Shown one piece after another: positions 15,137-24,034 of a stretch of DNA of 64,000 nt. The DNA is from Lentzea flava (GTDB taxonomy: Bacteria > Actinomycetota > Actinomycetes > Mycobacteriales > Pseudonocardiaceae). The position numbers and the translations under genes are program-made. Location of the stretch: positions 88,887 to 152,886 of the forward strand of contig NZ_BMRE01000016.1 of NCBI RefSeq assembly GCF_014648475.1, written 5' to 3'. The notes beneath the pieces are model-generated. The model saw only the letters and a list, made by a program, of their open reading frames with translations. It was not told the DNA's origin and searched no databases. Each line of letters opens with the position of its first letter. Within the stretch, counting starts at the first letter, position 1.

Positions 15137-16029
15137 GGTACTTCGTCGCGTCCGATGAGGACATTCGACTCGACGCGGCGACGCGACGCGCCTTGCGCGG
15201 CAGCTACGTCGAACTGTCCGACGGTGTGACGCACTACGAGCTGACCGGTCCCGAGGACGGCGCACTCGTCGTGCTGGTCGGCGGCATCACGATCCCGCTG
15301 TTCTACTGGGACAAGACCGCAGAGCAGCTGCACGCCCGAGGACTGCGCACCCTCGCCTACAGCGCCTACGGCCGTGGCGGTTCCGATCGGGTTCGACGTA
15401 CCTACGACGAGGCACTGTTCGTCCGGCAACTGGCCGAACTGACCGCGGCACTGGACCTCACGCCACCGTGGCACGTGGTCGGCACCTCGATGGGCGCCCT
15501 CGTCGCGATGGCGTACACGAACCGGTATCCGGAAGCCGTTGCCACGCTCACCGTCGTCGGCCCGGCCGGTCTGGGGCGGCGTCCCCTGCCGCAACGGTTG
15601 CTGCGCAACGATTTCCTGAGCGGGTTCGTCGCCAGGCGCTTCGGCCGCAGGTTGCTGGAGGGACACCTCGGGCACAACGTCCGCGACCCCGCCCTCTCCG
15701 CCGAACTGGTCGCGATGGTGCGCGACGCCTACCGGTGTGAAGGCTCGCTCTACTCGTTCTTCCAGACCCTGCAGGACTTCCCGCTGTACGAGCGGCAGGA
15801 GCTCTTCCGGCGCACGGGCGAGCTCGGCATCCCGGCCCTGCTGGTGTGGGGCGACGACGACCAGGTCACCCCGATCACCCATCTCGACACCGTCACCAAG
15901 CTGCTGCGGCCACGACAAACACACGTCATCACCCAATGCGGCCACATGGCCCCGTTCGAACGGCCTCACGACGTCGGCGACCTGCTCGCGTCGTTCGTCG
16001 TTCCCCAGTCAGATCGGCTAGAACCATGA
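15133..16029 (+). CDS. alpha/beta-fold hydrolase, second copy in the operon
   Basis: A 298-residue alpha/beta hydrolase with nucleophile elbow GTSMGA (S119), acid WGDDDQVTP and catalytic His in QCGHMAPFERP. The expected HG oxyanion motif is replaced by VLVGGITIPLFYWD, a variant found in related hydrolases. It is only distantly similar to the preceding hydrolase, so the pair probably acts on different intermediates rather than being a recent duplication. Start and stop overlap both neighbours. Confidence 0.85.
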   Translation: MRYFVASDEDIRLDAATRRALRGSYVELSDGVTHYELTGPEDGALVVLVGGITIPLFYWDKTAEQLHARGLRTLAYSAYGRGGSDRVRRTYDEALFVRQLAELTAALDLTPPWHVVGTSMGALVAMAYTNRYPEAVATLTVVGPAGLGRRPLPQRLLRNDFLSGFVARRFGRRLLEGHLGHNVRDPALSAELVAMVRDAYRCEGSLYSFFQTLQDFPLYERQELFRRTGELGIPALLVWGDDDQVTPITHLDTVTKLLRPRQTHVITQCGHMAPFERPHDVGDLLASFVVPQSDRLEP

Positions 16030-17600
16030 ACGATCCCAGGACTTCCCAGACCCTCGACGTGCTGATCGCCGGTGCCGGCCCGACCGGCACCACGCTGGCC
16101 GTCGACCTTCTGCGTCGCGGCGTGAACGTCCGCATCATCGACAAGGCAGCGCACTCCTTCGAAGGCTCTCGCGCCAAGGGCATCCAGCCGCGGACACTCG
16201 AGGTGTTCGACGATCTCGGCGCGGTCGACGGGATCCTCGCCGGCAGCAGCGACTATCCGCGCCTCGGCATCCACCTGGGACCGCTCGCCGCACCGTGGCG
16301 CATGTTCCGCAACCGTGAACGCACGACCGACGTTCCCCACCCGAACACCCGGCTGATTCCCCAGTACCGCACGGACAGCGTGCTGCACGACCGGCTCGAG
16401 CAACTGGGCGGGAGGGTCGAGTACGGCCGGGAGCTCGTGGAGTTCGTGCAGGACAGCACATCGGTCACCGCGACGACGTCCGGTGACGGCGGCATCGAGA
16501 AGATCACCGCGCGTTACCTCGTGGGCGCCGAAGGCGGTTCGAGCGCCGTCCGCAGCCAGCTCGGCCTGAGCTTCCTCGGCACGACCGACGAACAGGACCG
16601 GATGCTGATCGTCGACGCGGTCACCACCGGTCTGTCCCGCGATCGCTGGCACATCTGGCCCGGCGTGAAGGGCCGGTTCGCAGGCGCCTGCCCGCTGCCG
16701 CACAGCGACCTGTTCCAGTGGATGATCCGGCTGTCGCCGGACGAGGAACCCCCGGAGGGGGTGGAGGCGATCACCCGGCGGATCCAGGCGCACACCCACA
16801 ACCGGAACATCGCACTGCGCGACATCCGGTGGCGGTCGGTGTTCCGGCCCAACATCCGCCTGGCGGAGGCCTATCGCCGCGGGCGGGTCTTCCTCGCGGG
16901 CGACGCCGCGCACGTGCACACGCCAGCCGGCGCACAGGGCCTCAACACCGGCGTTCAGGACGCCTACAACCTCGGCTGGAAGCTCGCCCAGGTGCTCGCG
17001 GGAGCCGACCCGCGGCTGCTGGACAGCTACGAGGCCGAACGCCTGCCGATCGCCGCGGGTGTGCTCGGCCTGTCCACGAAGAAGTACGAAGGCATCGCGA
17101 AGCTCGACCCGTCGAGCCTGCGCCGTGGCAAGGACGAGCAGCAGTTGTCGCTGACCTACTACGGCGGCCCGCTCGCACCCACCGACTGCGACCGCACGAC
17201 GACGCTGCAGGTCGGCGATCGTGCGCCGGACACCGAGCTGCTCGGCTCGGACGGCACGTCGGTGCGCCTGTTCGACACCTACCGGGGCCCGCACTTCACC
17301 GTTGTCGCCTACGGCCCGGATGCCGCCGACGCCGCCGAAGAACTCGACTGGCCGGCAGCGGGGGCGCCGCTGCGGCGGGTCGTCGTCGATGCCGACGCCG
17401 ATGCCGACGCCAAGGCCGACCACGTGCTCACCGATGCTCGGGAAGACTTCCGCCACATCTACGGGGTCAAGGGGGACACACTGCTGCTCATCCGGCCCGA
17501 CGGCTACATCGGGCACATCGCCACCCGCGACTTCCTCACCTCGATCCGTACCGCCGCTCGCACCATGACGCCCGCGGCCCAGCAGGAGACCGTCCGATGA
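16026..17600 (+). CDS. FAD-dependent aromatic hydroxylase (class A flavoprotein monooxygenase)
   Basis: A 524-residue NAD(P)H- and FAD-dependent hydroxylase of the MhpA/PheA/RdmE type. It shows the dinucleotide motif IAGAGPTGTTLAVDLL, the middle motif GAEGGSSAVRSQLGL, and the FAD ribityl-binding motif GRVFLAGDAAHVHTPAGAQG with GLNTGVQDAYNLGWK. A thioredoxin-like C-terminal domain (about residues 395-515) is typical of phenol-hydroxylase-like members. It contains a short Asp/Ala repeat (DADADADAKAD). With two hydrolases and an amidohydrolase it suggests oxidative breakdown of an aromatic or heterocyclic compound; the substrate is unknown. Confidence 0.88.
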   Translation: MNDPRTSQTLDVLIAGAGPTGTTLAVDLLRRGVNVRIIDKAAHSFEGSRAKGIQPRTLEVFDDLGAVDGILAGSSDYPRLGIHLGPLAAPWRMFRNRERTTDVPHPNTRLIPQYRTDSVLHDRLEQLGGRVEYGRELVEFVQDSTSVTATTSGDGGIEKITARYLVGAEGGSSAVRSQLGLSFLGTTDEQDRMLIVDAVTTGLSRDRWHIWPGVKGRFAGACPLPHSDLFQWMIRLSPDEEPPEGVEAITRRIQAHTHNRNIALRDIRWRSVFRPNIRLAEAYRRGRVFLAGDAAHVHTPAGAQGLNTGVQDAYNLGWKLAQVLAGADPRLLDSYEAERLPIAAGVLGLSTKKYEGIAKLDPSSLRRGKDEQQLSLTYYGGPLAPTDCDRTTTLQVGDRAPDTELLGSDGTSVRLFDTYRGPHFTVVAYGPDAADAAEELDWPAAGAPLRRVVVDADADADAKADHVLTDAREDFRHIYGVKGDTLLLIRPDGYIGHIATRDFLTSIRTAARTMTPAAQQETVR

Positions 17601-18907
17601 CCCGCATTCTGCTGCGTGGCGCGCAGGTGATCACCATGGCGCCGCACCGGCCCGACGCCGAACGCTGCGACGTCCTCGTCGACGGCGACCGCATCGCCGG
17701 GATCGGCGGCGACCTCGACGCAACCGGCGCGGAGATCGTCGACGTCACGGACCGGATCATCATGCCCGGCCTGGTCAACGCCCACCTGCACACGTGGCAG
17801 ACCGCGTTGCGCGGCGTGGGCGTCGACTGGACACTCGCGGACTACCTCGGCCGCATGCACGGCGCCGTGGCCAAGCACTACCGCCCCGAGGACATGCGCG
17901 TCGGCACGCTCGCCGGTGCGCTGAGCCAGCTCGACCGCGGCACCACGACCCTGGGCGACTGGTGCCACAACACACCCACGCCGGACCACACCGACGCGGC
18001 GATCGACGGCCTGCTGTCGTCCGGCATCCGCGGGGTCTTCCTGCACGGCACCCCCTACTCCGCCGCCGACGCGGCCCACCCGGTGAGTGAGATCGACCGG
18101 CTGCTCGACGGCCCGGCCGGCACCCACGCACTGCTCACCTTCGGCCTGGCCGTCCGCGGCCCGCAACTGTCCACTCCGGACGTCGCGGTCACCGACTTCC
18201 GCGCCGCCGCCGAGCGCGGGATCGTCGTGTCGATGCACCAGAGCGGCGGTGCACCGGGGCCGGGATGGGAGGCCGTGCGCGCCGCCGGGTTGCTGAGCCC
18301 CTCCACCAACGTCGTGCACGGCGCAGGGCTCACCGACGAGTGGATCAAGATCCTGGTCGACGCGGGCGCGAGCGTCACGTGCACGCCAGAGAACGAGCTC
18401 GGCCAGGGCCACGGCTCCCCCGTCACCGGACACCTGCTCGAACTCGGCGCCGCGCCGTCACTGGGCACCGACACCGACGCGGTCACTCCCGGCGACGTGC
18501 TCTCCGCCGCCAGGATCGCACTCGCGCACCAGCGCGACCGCGACCACGACCACCACCGGCAGACCACCGGCACGTTCTCCCTGAGCGCGACGATCACCGC
18601 CAAGCAGGCGCTGGCCTGGGCAACGGTCGAAGGCGCGCGAGCGCTGGGCCTCGACGACCGCGTCGGCAAGCTGGAGGCGGGCATGCAGGCCGACCTCGTC
18701 GTCATCGACGGCTCCGCACCGAGGATGTGGCCGGTCACCGATCCGGTCGCGACGGCGCTGCACGCCGGTGCCGGCGACATCGAGTCGGTCATGATCGCCG
18801 GACGGTGGCGCAAACGGCAGCACGCCCTCGTCGACGTGGACCTCGATGCGCTGCGAGGACAACTCCAGGAGTCCGCGAACCACCTCCTGCCCGATCTCGT
18901 GGACTGA
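17597..18907 (+). CDS. amidohydrolase-family metal-dependent deaminase/hydrolase
   Basis: A 436-residue cytosine-deaminase/TrzA-type amidohydrolase. The first metal ligands are in LVNAHLHTWQT (H63, H65), with further ligands in SMHQSGG and VVHGAGL and the catalytic Asp in LGTDTDAVTPGD. The C-terminal beta domain resumes at GKLEAGMQADLVVID. The family includes enzymes removing amino, chloro or thio groups from triazines and purines, and 8-oxoguanine deaminases. It follows the monooxygenase with overlapping codons (ATGA) and probably deaminates or dehalogenates a ring; substrate unknown. Confidence 0.88.
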   Translation: MTRILLRGAQVITMAPHRPDAERCDVLVDGDRIAGIGGDLDATGAEIVDVTDRIIMPGLVNAHLHTWQTALRGVGVDWTLADYLGRMHGAVAKHYRPEDMRVGTLAGALSQLDRGTTTLGDWCHNTPTPDHTDAAIDGLLSSGIRGVFLHGTPYSAADAAHPVSEIDRLLDGPAGTHALLTFGLAVRGPQLSTPDVAVTDFRAAAERGIVVSMHQSGGAPGPGWEAVRAAGLLSPSTNVVHGAGLTDEWIKILVDAGASVTCTPENELGQGHGSPVTGHLLELGAAPSLGTDTDAVTPGDVLSAARIALAHQRDRDHDHHRQTTGTFSLSATITAKQALAWATVEGARALGLDDRVGKLEAGMQADLVVIDGSAPRMWPVTDPVATALHAGAGDIESVMIAGRWRKRQHALVDVDLDALRGQLQESANHLLPDLVD

Positions 18908-18915
18908 CCGCTGCT

Positions 18916-19818
18916 GTGCGCCTGCGCCAAATCGAGTACTTCGTCGCCATCTGCGAAGCCGGTTCCTTCAACCGGGCGGCGAACGAGCTGCGCGTCGCGC
19001 AGCCGTCGCTGTCGCAACAGATTCAGGCACTGGAGAAGGAACTGGGCGCGGAGTTGCTCGAACGCGGCCGCCAGGGCATCTCCCTCACCGCGGCGGGCCG
19101 GATCTTCCTGCCGCAGGCGCGGGCGGTGCTCGCCGCGGTGGAGTCGGCCCGCAGATCGGTGGCGGATCTGGTCCGCGGAATGGCCGGTGAGCTCCACGTG
19201 CTGACCGTCCGGTCGGTCGCCTCCGGGGTCCTGCCCGCCGCCGTGGTGCGCTGGCACGAGCACCACCCCACGACAGTGCTGCGACTGCACGACTACTCCC
19301 ACCGCCGCGACCTCGAGGCCGCGCTGCGCGGCGGCCGCGGCGACCTGGCCATCGGGCCGCGGCCGCGGGACTGGGACGGCGACATCACGACTCTCGGCTT
19401 CGAAAGGCTCGTGCTGGCAGGGCGCGGCCCGTTCGACGCGGGCCGCGCCACGTCCGCCGAACTGGCCGAGGGCAAGTGGGTCGGCTTCGAACCCGAGCAG
19501 GGCATGTCGGAGGTCCTGGACTGGGCCGCGCGGTCGCTCGGGTTCACGCCGCGTCTGGTCGCCCGCGTCGGTCAGGTCACCGCCGCCCTGCGGCTCGCCG
19601 TCGAGGGCGTCGGCCTGACGATCGTCCCGGCGAACGCCGTGCCGCACGGCTGGAGCGCGCACGTTCGCTCACTGGACCCGCCGCTCTACCGCGAACTGAC
19701 CGTGTACGGTCGCGGCCCGATGGTGCACCTCGCCCGGCGGTTCGTGGACCTGGTGGGCTCGGTGGAACTGCCGCTGGTCAGCCGACCGGATCTGCCAGCC
19801 GACGCGCTGGTCTGCTGA
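18916..19818 (+). CDS. LysR-family transcriptional regulator at the end of the catabolic operon
   Basis: A 300-residue complete LysR protein. The winged helix begins VRLRQIEYFVAICEAGSFNR and includes AQPSLSQQIQALEKELGAEL; the effector domain covers about residues 90-290 (RLAVEGVGLTIVPANAVPHG). The GTG start is 8 bp after the amidohydrolase stop on the same strand, so the operon carries its own LysR regulator in addition to the divergent TetR. No clear ribosome site was seen, suggesting coupled translation. Confidence 0.87.
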   Translation: MRLRQIEYFVAICEAGSFNRAANELRVAQPSLSQQIQALEKELGAELLERGRQGISLTAAGRIFLPQARAVLAAVESARRSVADLVRGMAGELHVLTVRSVASGVLPAAVVRWHEHHPTTVLRLHDYSHRRDLEAALRGGRGDLAIGPRPRDWDGDITTLGFERLVLAGRGPFDAGRATSAELAEGKWVGFEPEQGMSEVLDWAARSLGFTPRLVARVGQVTAALRLAVEGVGLTIVPANAVPHGWSAHVRSLDPPLYRELTVYGRGPMVHLARRFVDLVGSVELPLVSRPDLPADALVC

Positions 19819-19838
19819 CCGGTCCGGTGACGGCGTGA

Positions 19839-20972
19839 TCAGTGCGGGGCCGACGCGCGGTGGGCGGTCAGCGGGTCGAGGCCGAAGTCGCCCTCCGGAT
19901 CCCGCCACACCGAATGCGCGTGATTGGCGTGCCGCTGCGTGTTGTCGTACTCGACGAGCAGACGCGGTCCGGTGAGCCGGTAGTAGTGCGGTTCGCCCGG
20001 CGCGAGGCTCCCTGCCCAGGCCAGGTGCACGAGGTCGAGGTTGCGGTCGTCGAGGTAGTGCCGGCGGTGGGCGTCGGCGATCGGCTGGGGCGAGCGGTCG
20101 GTGTACGTCGCGAGCAGGCCTCGCAGCAGACGTCGTTGCTCCGCCGTCATGTCCCGCGCGGCGACACCCTGCGGTCGGTGGCCGATGGCGAGCCGCGCGT
20201 GGTCCGCTTCGGTGTAGCCGGAACCGTTCTCCGCGACTTCGTCGATCCGGTCGACGAGAGCGGCCAGGCGCGGGGTGGGCAGCGGGCCGCGGAACAGGTG
20301 CTGCATGTGGATCATCCGGTCGCCCGGCCGGACGACGGCCCGGTTGCCGGAGACGATGTCGGAGATCGCACGGGGGTGGAGCATGGCCTGGGCTCGTTCG
20401 GGCGCCGGAAGGGATTCCATCAGCGTGCGCGCGAGTTCCTCCGGGCCGCCGAGCGGTCGCAGTGTCCAGCCGAGCATCGGCGAGCACGCGGGGTCGGCGC
20501 CGAGGAACGACGGGGTCACCGCGGCGATCCGTCCGTCCCGCACCAGCAGGTTGACCGACAGGTGGTGTCCGCCCACGCGCCAGCCCCACGTGGTGTCGCC
20601 GGGCTGACCGAAGACCCGGACCCAGTACAGGCCGGGATCGCGGCCACGCTCCCTGCCCCAGTCCGCCTGCCACCCCTCGAGCTCGTCGAGGACGTTCTCC
20701 AGGCCCATCACGGTGCAGGCGGTGACGTAGGCCTGGCGGGTCAGGCCGGTGGCCAGCAGCTGCATGACCAGGCTCTGCTGCCGGGGCGCGAGCTCGCGCA
20801 GCGCGACTCCGCCGTGGTCGGTGGGGGTGTAGAACCACCGGACCCGTTCGGCTTCGACCGAGGGATCGTCGAGCGGATGCTGGTGAGCGCGGCCGCGAAG
20901 CGCCGGTGGAAGCCCGTCGAGGAGTTCGGTGGCGACCCGTGTCATGTGCGCGACGGTGGTGTGCTCGTCCAT
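19839..20972 (-). CDS. DUF3500-domain protein
   Basis: A 377-residue protein recognisable as DUF3500 by GWRVGGHHLSVNLLVRDGR, the FLGADPA motif, and near the C-terminus LVHLAWAGSLAPGEPHYYRL followed by LLVEYDNTQRHANHAHSVWR. The many conserved His, Asp and Tyr residues suggest a metal- or substrate-binding enzyme, but no member has a function known to me. It begins 2 bp after the stop of the zinc dehydrogenase on the same strand, so the two are one operon, and it is likely to act on the same metabolite. No signal peptide is evident. Confidence 0.85.
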   Translation of the reverse strand: MDEHTTVAHMTRVATELLDGLPPALRGRAHQHPLDDPSVEAERVRWFYTPTDHGGVALRELAPRQQSLVMQLLATGLTRQAYVTACTVMGLENVLDELEGWQADWGRERGRDPGLYWVRVFGQPGDTTWGWRVGGHHLSVNLLVRDGRIAAVTPSFLGADPACSPMLGWTLRPLGGPEELARTLMESLPAPERAQAMLHPRAISDIVSGNRAVVRPGDRMIHMQHLFRGPLPTPRLAALVDRIDEVAENGSGYTEADHARLAIGHRPQGVAARDMTAEQRRLLRGLLATYTDRSPQPIADAHRRHYLDDRNLDLVHLAWAGSLAPGEPHYYRLTGPRLLVEYDNTQRHANHAHSVWRDPEGDFGLDPLTAHRASAPH

Positions 20973-20974
20973 GG

Positions 20975-22072
20975 TCAGCTTGCGGCCGGGTCGTCCGCGA
21001 TGTCGAGCATGACCTTGATGGCGTCACCCCGCCGCTCGGCGTAGGTGTCGAACGCCTCGGTCACCTCCTCGAGCGGGAAGTGGTGCGTCACCAGGCGGCC
21101 GGTGTCGAGCCGCCCGCGACGCGCCAGGGAGATGCCGCGCGCCAGGGAGCCTGCTCCTTCACCGCGGACGGTGTGCAGCGTGACACCGTTCATCACCGCA
21201 CGGTTGAGATCGGCGGTCACCGGCTGGTCGAAGAAGCCCACCAGAACGATCACGCCACCGCGTTTGACCAGACCGAGGGCTTCGTCGACCGCCGCTGGTG
21301 CACCGGAGCACTCCAGGACGACGTCGACACCCTGCCCGGAGGTGACGGCGCGAACCCGCTCGACGGCGGTGCCGTCGCGGACGTCGAGGGCGAGATCGGC
21401 GCCGAAGATCTTCCCCAGTTCCAACCGGGACTCCCGCGTGCCGAGCAACGCGACCAGTTCCGCGCCGAGGGCGTTGGCGACCTGCACCGCGAGCAACCCG
21501 ATGGGTCCTGGGCCGAGAACGGCGACCCCGGCACCGACGAGCAGATCGCCCAGCACGTCGAAGGCGTGCATGACGGTGCCGACCGTCGTCAGCACGACAC
21601 CCGCGTCGAAGCCGACTTCGTCGGGCAGGCGGTGCAGCGTCGAGACGTGGTTGAGGACGTAGTCCGCGAAGCCGCCGTTGACGGTCATGCCCTGGGTCCG
21701 GTGCCCCTTCTCGTGGCGGCCGCTGTTCAGGCACGCGGTGTAGGACCCGGAAAGGCAGTTCGCGCACCGCATGCAGCCGCGGTGTGCCTCGGTGACGACC
21801 CTGTCGCCGACGCGAAACTCGTCCACTGTGGACCCGACCGCCACCACCCGGCCGGCGTATTCGTGGCCGGGCACGAACGTGCCCGGCGGCGGGCCGCCGT
21901 CGGGGAAGAACGCCCGGCTGCGGATCTTGAGGTCGGTGCCGCACAGTGACGCGCGGTGCACCCGCACCAGCACGTCTTCTGGTCCCGGCTCCGGCACGGG
22001 AAGTTCCTCCACGCGCAGGTGCCCGGGATCGGCCAGCACCGCCGCCCGCATCACGTCCGGGATCGCGGCCAT
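20975..22072 (-). CDS. zinc-dependent alcohol dehydrogenase (MDR family)
   Basis: A 365-residue medium-chain dehydrogenase. The catalytic zinc site is seen in ASLCGTDLKI and PGHEYAGRVVAVG; the structural zinc cysteines are in CMRCANCLSGSYTAC. The NAD(P) fold has VAVLGPGPIGLLAVQVANAL. The ATG at 22070-22072 is chosen for its GGAGGAAAGTGAGG ribosome region; longer upstream reading lacks support. It resembles threonine/sorbitol dehydrogenases that oxidise a secondary alcohol. Its operon partner is DUF3500, and the divergent unit encodes an SDR and a DapA-like lyase, so all four may form one carbohydrate-acid or polyol pathway. Confidence 0.87.
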   Translation of the reverse strand: MAAIPDVMRAAVLADPGHLRVEELPVPEPGPEDVLVRVHRASLCGTDLKIRSRAFFPDGGPPPGTFVPGHEYAGRVVAVGSTVDEFRVGDRVVTEAHRGCMRCANCLSGSYTACLNSGRHEKGHRTQGMTVNGGFADYVLNHVSTLHRLPDEVGFDAGVVLTTVGTVMHAFDVLGDLLVGAGVAVLGPGPIGLLAVQVANALGAELVALLGTRESRLELGKIFGADLALDVRDGTAVERVRAVTSGQGVDVVLECSGAPAAVDEALGLVKRGGVIVLVGFFDQPVTADLNRAVMNGVTLHTVRGEGAGSLARGISLARRGRLDTGRLVTHHFPLEEVTEAFDTYAERRGDAIKVMLDIADDPAAS

Positions 22073-22235
22073 CGACGATTCCTCACTTTCCTCCGGCGGT
22101 TCAGCCCAGTTTCGATGCCGCGGACCGAGGGTGTCCAAGACCGAACTCCACTGCCTCGAATAGTTGCCGCCTATGGCCGGGGTAATAGGAAACAACTATG
22201 CGAGGAACACGATTTTGGTATTTGCGCGCCCGGCG

Positions 22236-22265
22236 CGGAAACCGGTTCGGTGGTTCGGAAACCGG
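22236..22265. repeat. direct repeat CGGAAACCGG upstream of the SDR gene
   Basis: CGGAAACCGG occurs at 22236-22245 and 22256-22265, 20 bp apart (about two helical turns), just before the SDR start at 22276. It may be a regulator site for the SDR/DapA-like unit; the second copy abuts the ribosome site. Confidence 0.45.
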
Positions 22266-22275
22266 AAGGAGCGCA

Positions 22276-23061
22276 ATGGATCTCGGGATCGCGGATCGAG
22301 TGGCGCTGGTGCACGGCGCCGGCGGAGGGCTCGGCGGGGCGGTTGCCCGGCGGCTCGCGGCGGAAGGCGCCGTGGTCGCGGTGGCAGATGTGCGCGCCGA
22401 AGCGGCGGAAGCCACCGCCCGGGCGATCCGCGACGCCGGTGGCCGCGCCCTGCCCCTCGCCTGGAACCTCGCCAACCTGTCCGCGATCGACGCGCACGTC
22501 GCGCGGATCGAGGCCGAACTGGGCCCGGTGGACATCCTGGTGAACAACACCGGCGGCCCGCCGCCGACTGCGGCGCTCGGCAACCCGCCGGCTGTCTGGG
22601 AGGAGCACTTCCGGTCCATGGTGCTGTCGGTGGTGGCGATCGCGGACCGCGTCGTTCCCCGCATGTGCGACCGCGGGTGGGGACGGATCGTGACCAGCAC
22701 CAGTTCCGGTGTCGTCGCGCCCATCCCGAACCTCGGCCTGTCCAACTCACTGCGGTCGGCGTTGCTGGGCTGGTCGAAGACCCTGGCTCGCGAGGTGGGC
22801 CACGCCGGGGTCACGGCCAACGTCGTCGTTCCCGGCAGGATCGGCACCGGCCGCACCCGCTCGCTCGACGAGAACCGGGCCGAACGCGAAGGACGATCGG
22901 TGGACGAGGTCGCCGGCGAGAGCACCGCCTCGATCCCCGTCGGCCGCTACGGCGAGCCCGCCGAGTACGCCGCTGTCGTGGCGTTCCTCGCCAGTGCCCA
23001 GGCCTCCTACGTCACCGGGTCGCTCGTCCGGGTCGACGGCGGCCTCATCCCCAGCATCTGA
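22276..23061 (+). CDS. SDR-family oxidoreductase lacking the canonical catalytic tyrosine
   Basis: A 261-residue short-chain dehydrogenase-like protein with the cofactor motif HGAGGGLGGAVARRL (in place of the usual TGxxxGxG), the NNTGG motif and the C-terminal GSLVRVDGGLIPSI. The catalytic Ser is present (STSSG), but the YxxxK tyrosine position reads NLGLSNSLRSALLGWSKT, with Ser instead of Tyr and the Lys retained. This atypical pattern defines a FabG-like subgroup of uncertain activity. The ATG at 22276 follows an AAGGAG ribosome site. It is 19 bp upstream of the DapA-like gene in the same operon. Confidence 0.87.
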   Translation: MDLGIADRVALVHGAGGGLGGAVARRLAAEGAVVAVADVRAEAAEATARAIRDAGGRALPLAWNLANLSAIDAHVARIEAELGPVDILVNNTGGPPPTAALGNPPAVWEEHFRSMVLSVVAIADRVVPRMCDRGWGRIVTSTSSGVVAPIPNLGLSNSLRSALLGWSKTLAREVGHAGVTANVVVPGRIGTGRTRSLDENRAEREGRSVDEVAGESTASIPVGRYGEPAEYAAVVAFLASAQASYVTGSLVRVDGGLIPSI

Positions 23062-23080
23062 CCTCGAGGAGCGTCGACCC

Positions 23081-23998
23081 GTGAGCCTGATCAACCGCTC
23101 CAGCCGAGGCGTCTACGCGATCGTGCCCACCCCGTTCCACCCCGACGGGCGGCCCGACCTCGACTCGCTGCGCCGGCTCGTCGACTTCTACTCCGCGGTC
23201 GGGGTCGACGGCCTGACCGTGCTCGGGCAGATGGGCGAAGCTGCGAAGCTGACCCAGGACGAGTCCGTCGAGATCGTCTGGGCGGTCCTCGACCGGACCG
23301 ACCTGCCGGTCGTCGTCGGCGTGTCCTCCCCCGGTTTCGGCACGATGCGCACCCTCACCGACCAGGTCATGACACGCGGGGCGGCAGGCGTGATGATCGC
23401 GCCACCCAGCACCCTCCGCACCGACGACCAGATCGTCGGCTACTACGCCCAGGCCGCGCAGGCGCTCGGTCCCGAGGTCCCGATCGTCGTGCAGGACTAC
23501 CCGCTGACGTTCTCCGTCGTCATGTCGGTGCCGGTGTTGCGCCGGATCGCGTGCGAGGTGCCGTCGGTGGTGATGCTCAAGCACGAGGACTGGCCAGGGC
23601 TGGAGAAGATCAGCGCGCTGCGCGCTGCGGAGGAGAACGGCGAGATGCCGCGCCTGTCGATCCTGTGCGGCAACGGCGGCCTGTTCCTCGACTTCGAGAT
23701 GGCACGGGGAGCGGACGGCGCCATGACCGGTTACTGCTTCCCCGAACTGCTGGTCGACGTCGTCCGTCTCGCAGGCGAGGAACGGCACGACCTCTTCGAC
23801 GCCCACCTGCCCCTGATTCGCTACGAGCAGCAACCAGGGGTGGGGCTCGCGGTCCGCAAACACGTCCTGCACCGGCGCGGGCTGCTGGCGAGCGACGCCC
23901 AGCGCAGGCCGGGACGGACCCTCACCAGGACCGAGCGTGACGAGGTCGACCTGCTGCTGGAGCGCCTCGGCAGGCGCGACACCCGCACCCGGCTCTGA
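23081..23998 (+). CDS. dihydrodipicolinate synthase/N-acetylneuraminate lyase-family aldolase
   Basis: A 305-residue class I aldolase of the DapA/NanA family. It has the TPFHPDG opening, GQMGEA in place of the GGTGE loop, the YxxP tyrosine (VQDYP, Y140), and the Schiff-base lysine in VVMLKHEDW (K167). The gene is unlikely to be true DapA because the loop and active-site context differ and it sits with an SDR; such paralogues typically handle sugar acids or keto acids. The GTG start at 23081 has a GAGGAG ribosome site. The stop lies inside a strong hairpin terminator. Confidence 0.87.
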   Translation: MSLINRSSRGVYAIVPTPFHPDGRPDLDSLRRLVDFYSAVGVDGLTVLGQMGEAAKLTQDESVEIVWAVLDRTDLPVVVGVSSPGFGTMRTLTDQVMTRGAAGVMIAPPSTLRTDDQIVGYYAQAAQALGPEVPIVVQDYPLTFSVVMSVPVLRRIACEVPSVVMLKHEDWPGLEKISALRAAEENGEMPRLSILCGNGGLFLDFEMARGADGAMTGYCFPELLVDVVRLAGEERHDLFDAHLPLIRYEQQPGVGLAVRKHVLHRRGLLASDAQRRPGRTLTRTERDEVDLLLERLGRRDTRTRL

Positions 23999-24023
23999 GG
24001 CCGGCCGGGCAGGCCGGCCTCAG
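23995..24023. terminator. bidirectional hairpin terminator between the DapA-like and GH44 genes
   Basis: Perfect 12-bp stem CTGAGGCCGGCC / GGCCGGCCTCAG with a 5-base loop, overlapping the stop codon of the plus-strand gene and 12 bp beyond the end of the minus-strand GH44 gene. Confidence 0.8.
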
Positions 24024-24034
24024 AGCGGACCTGC

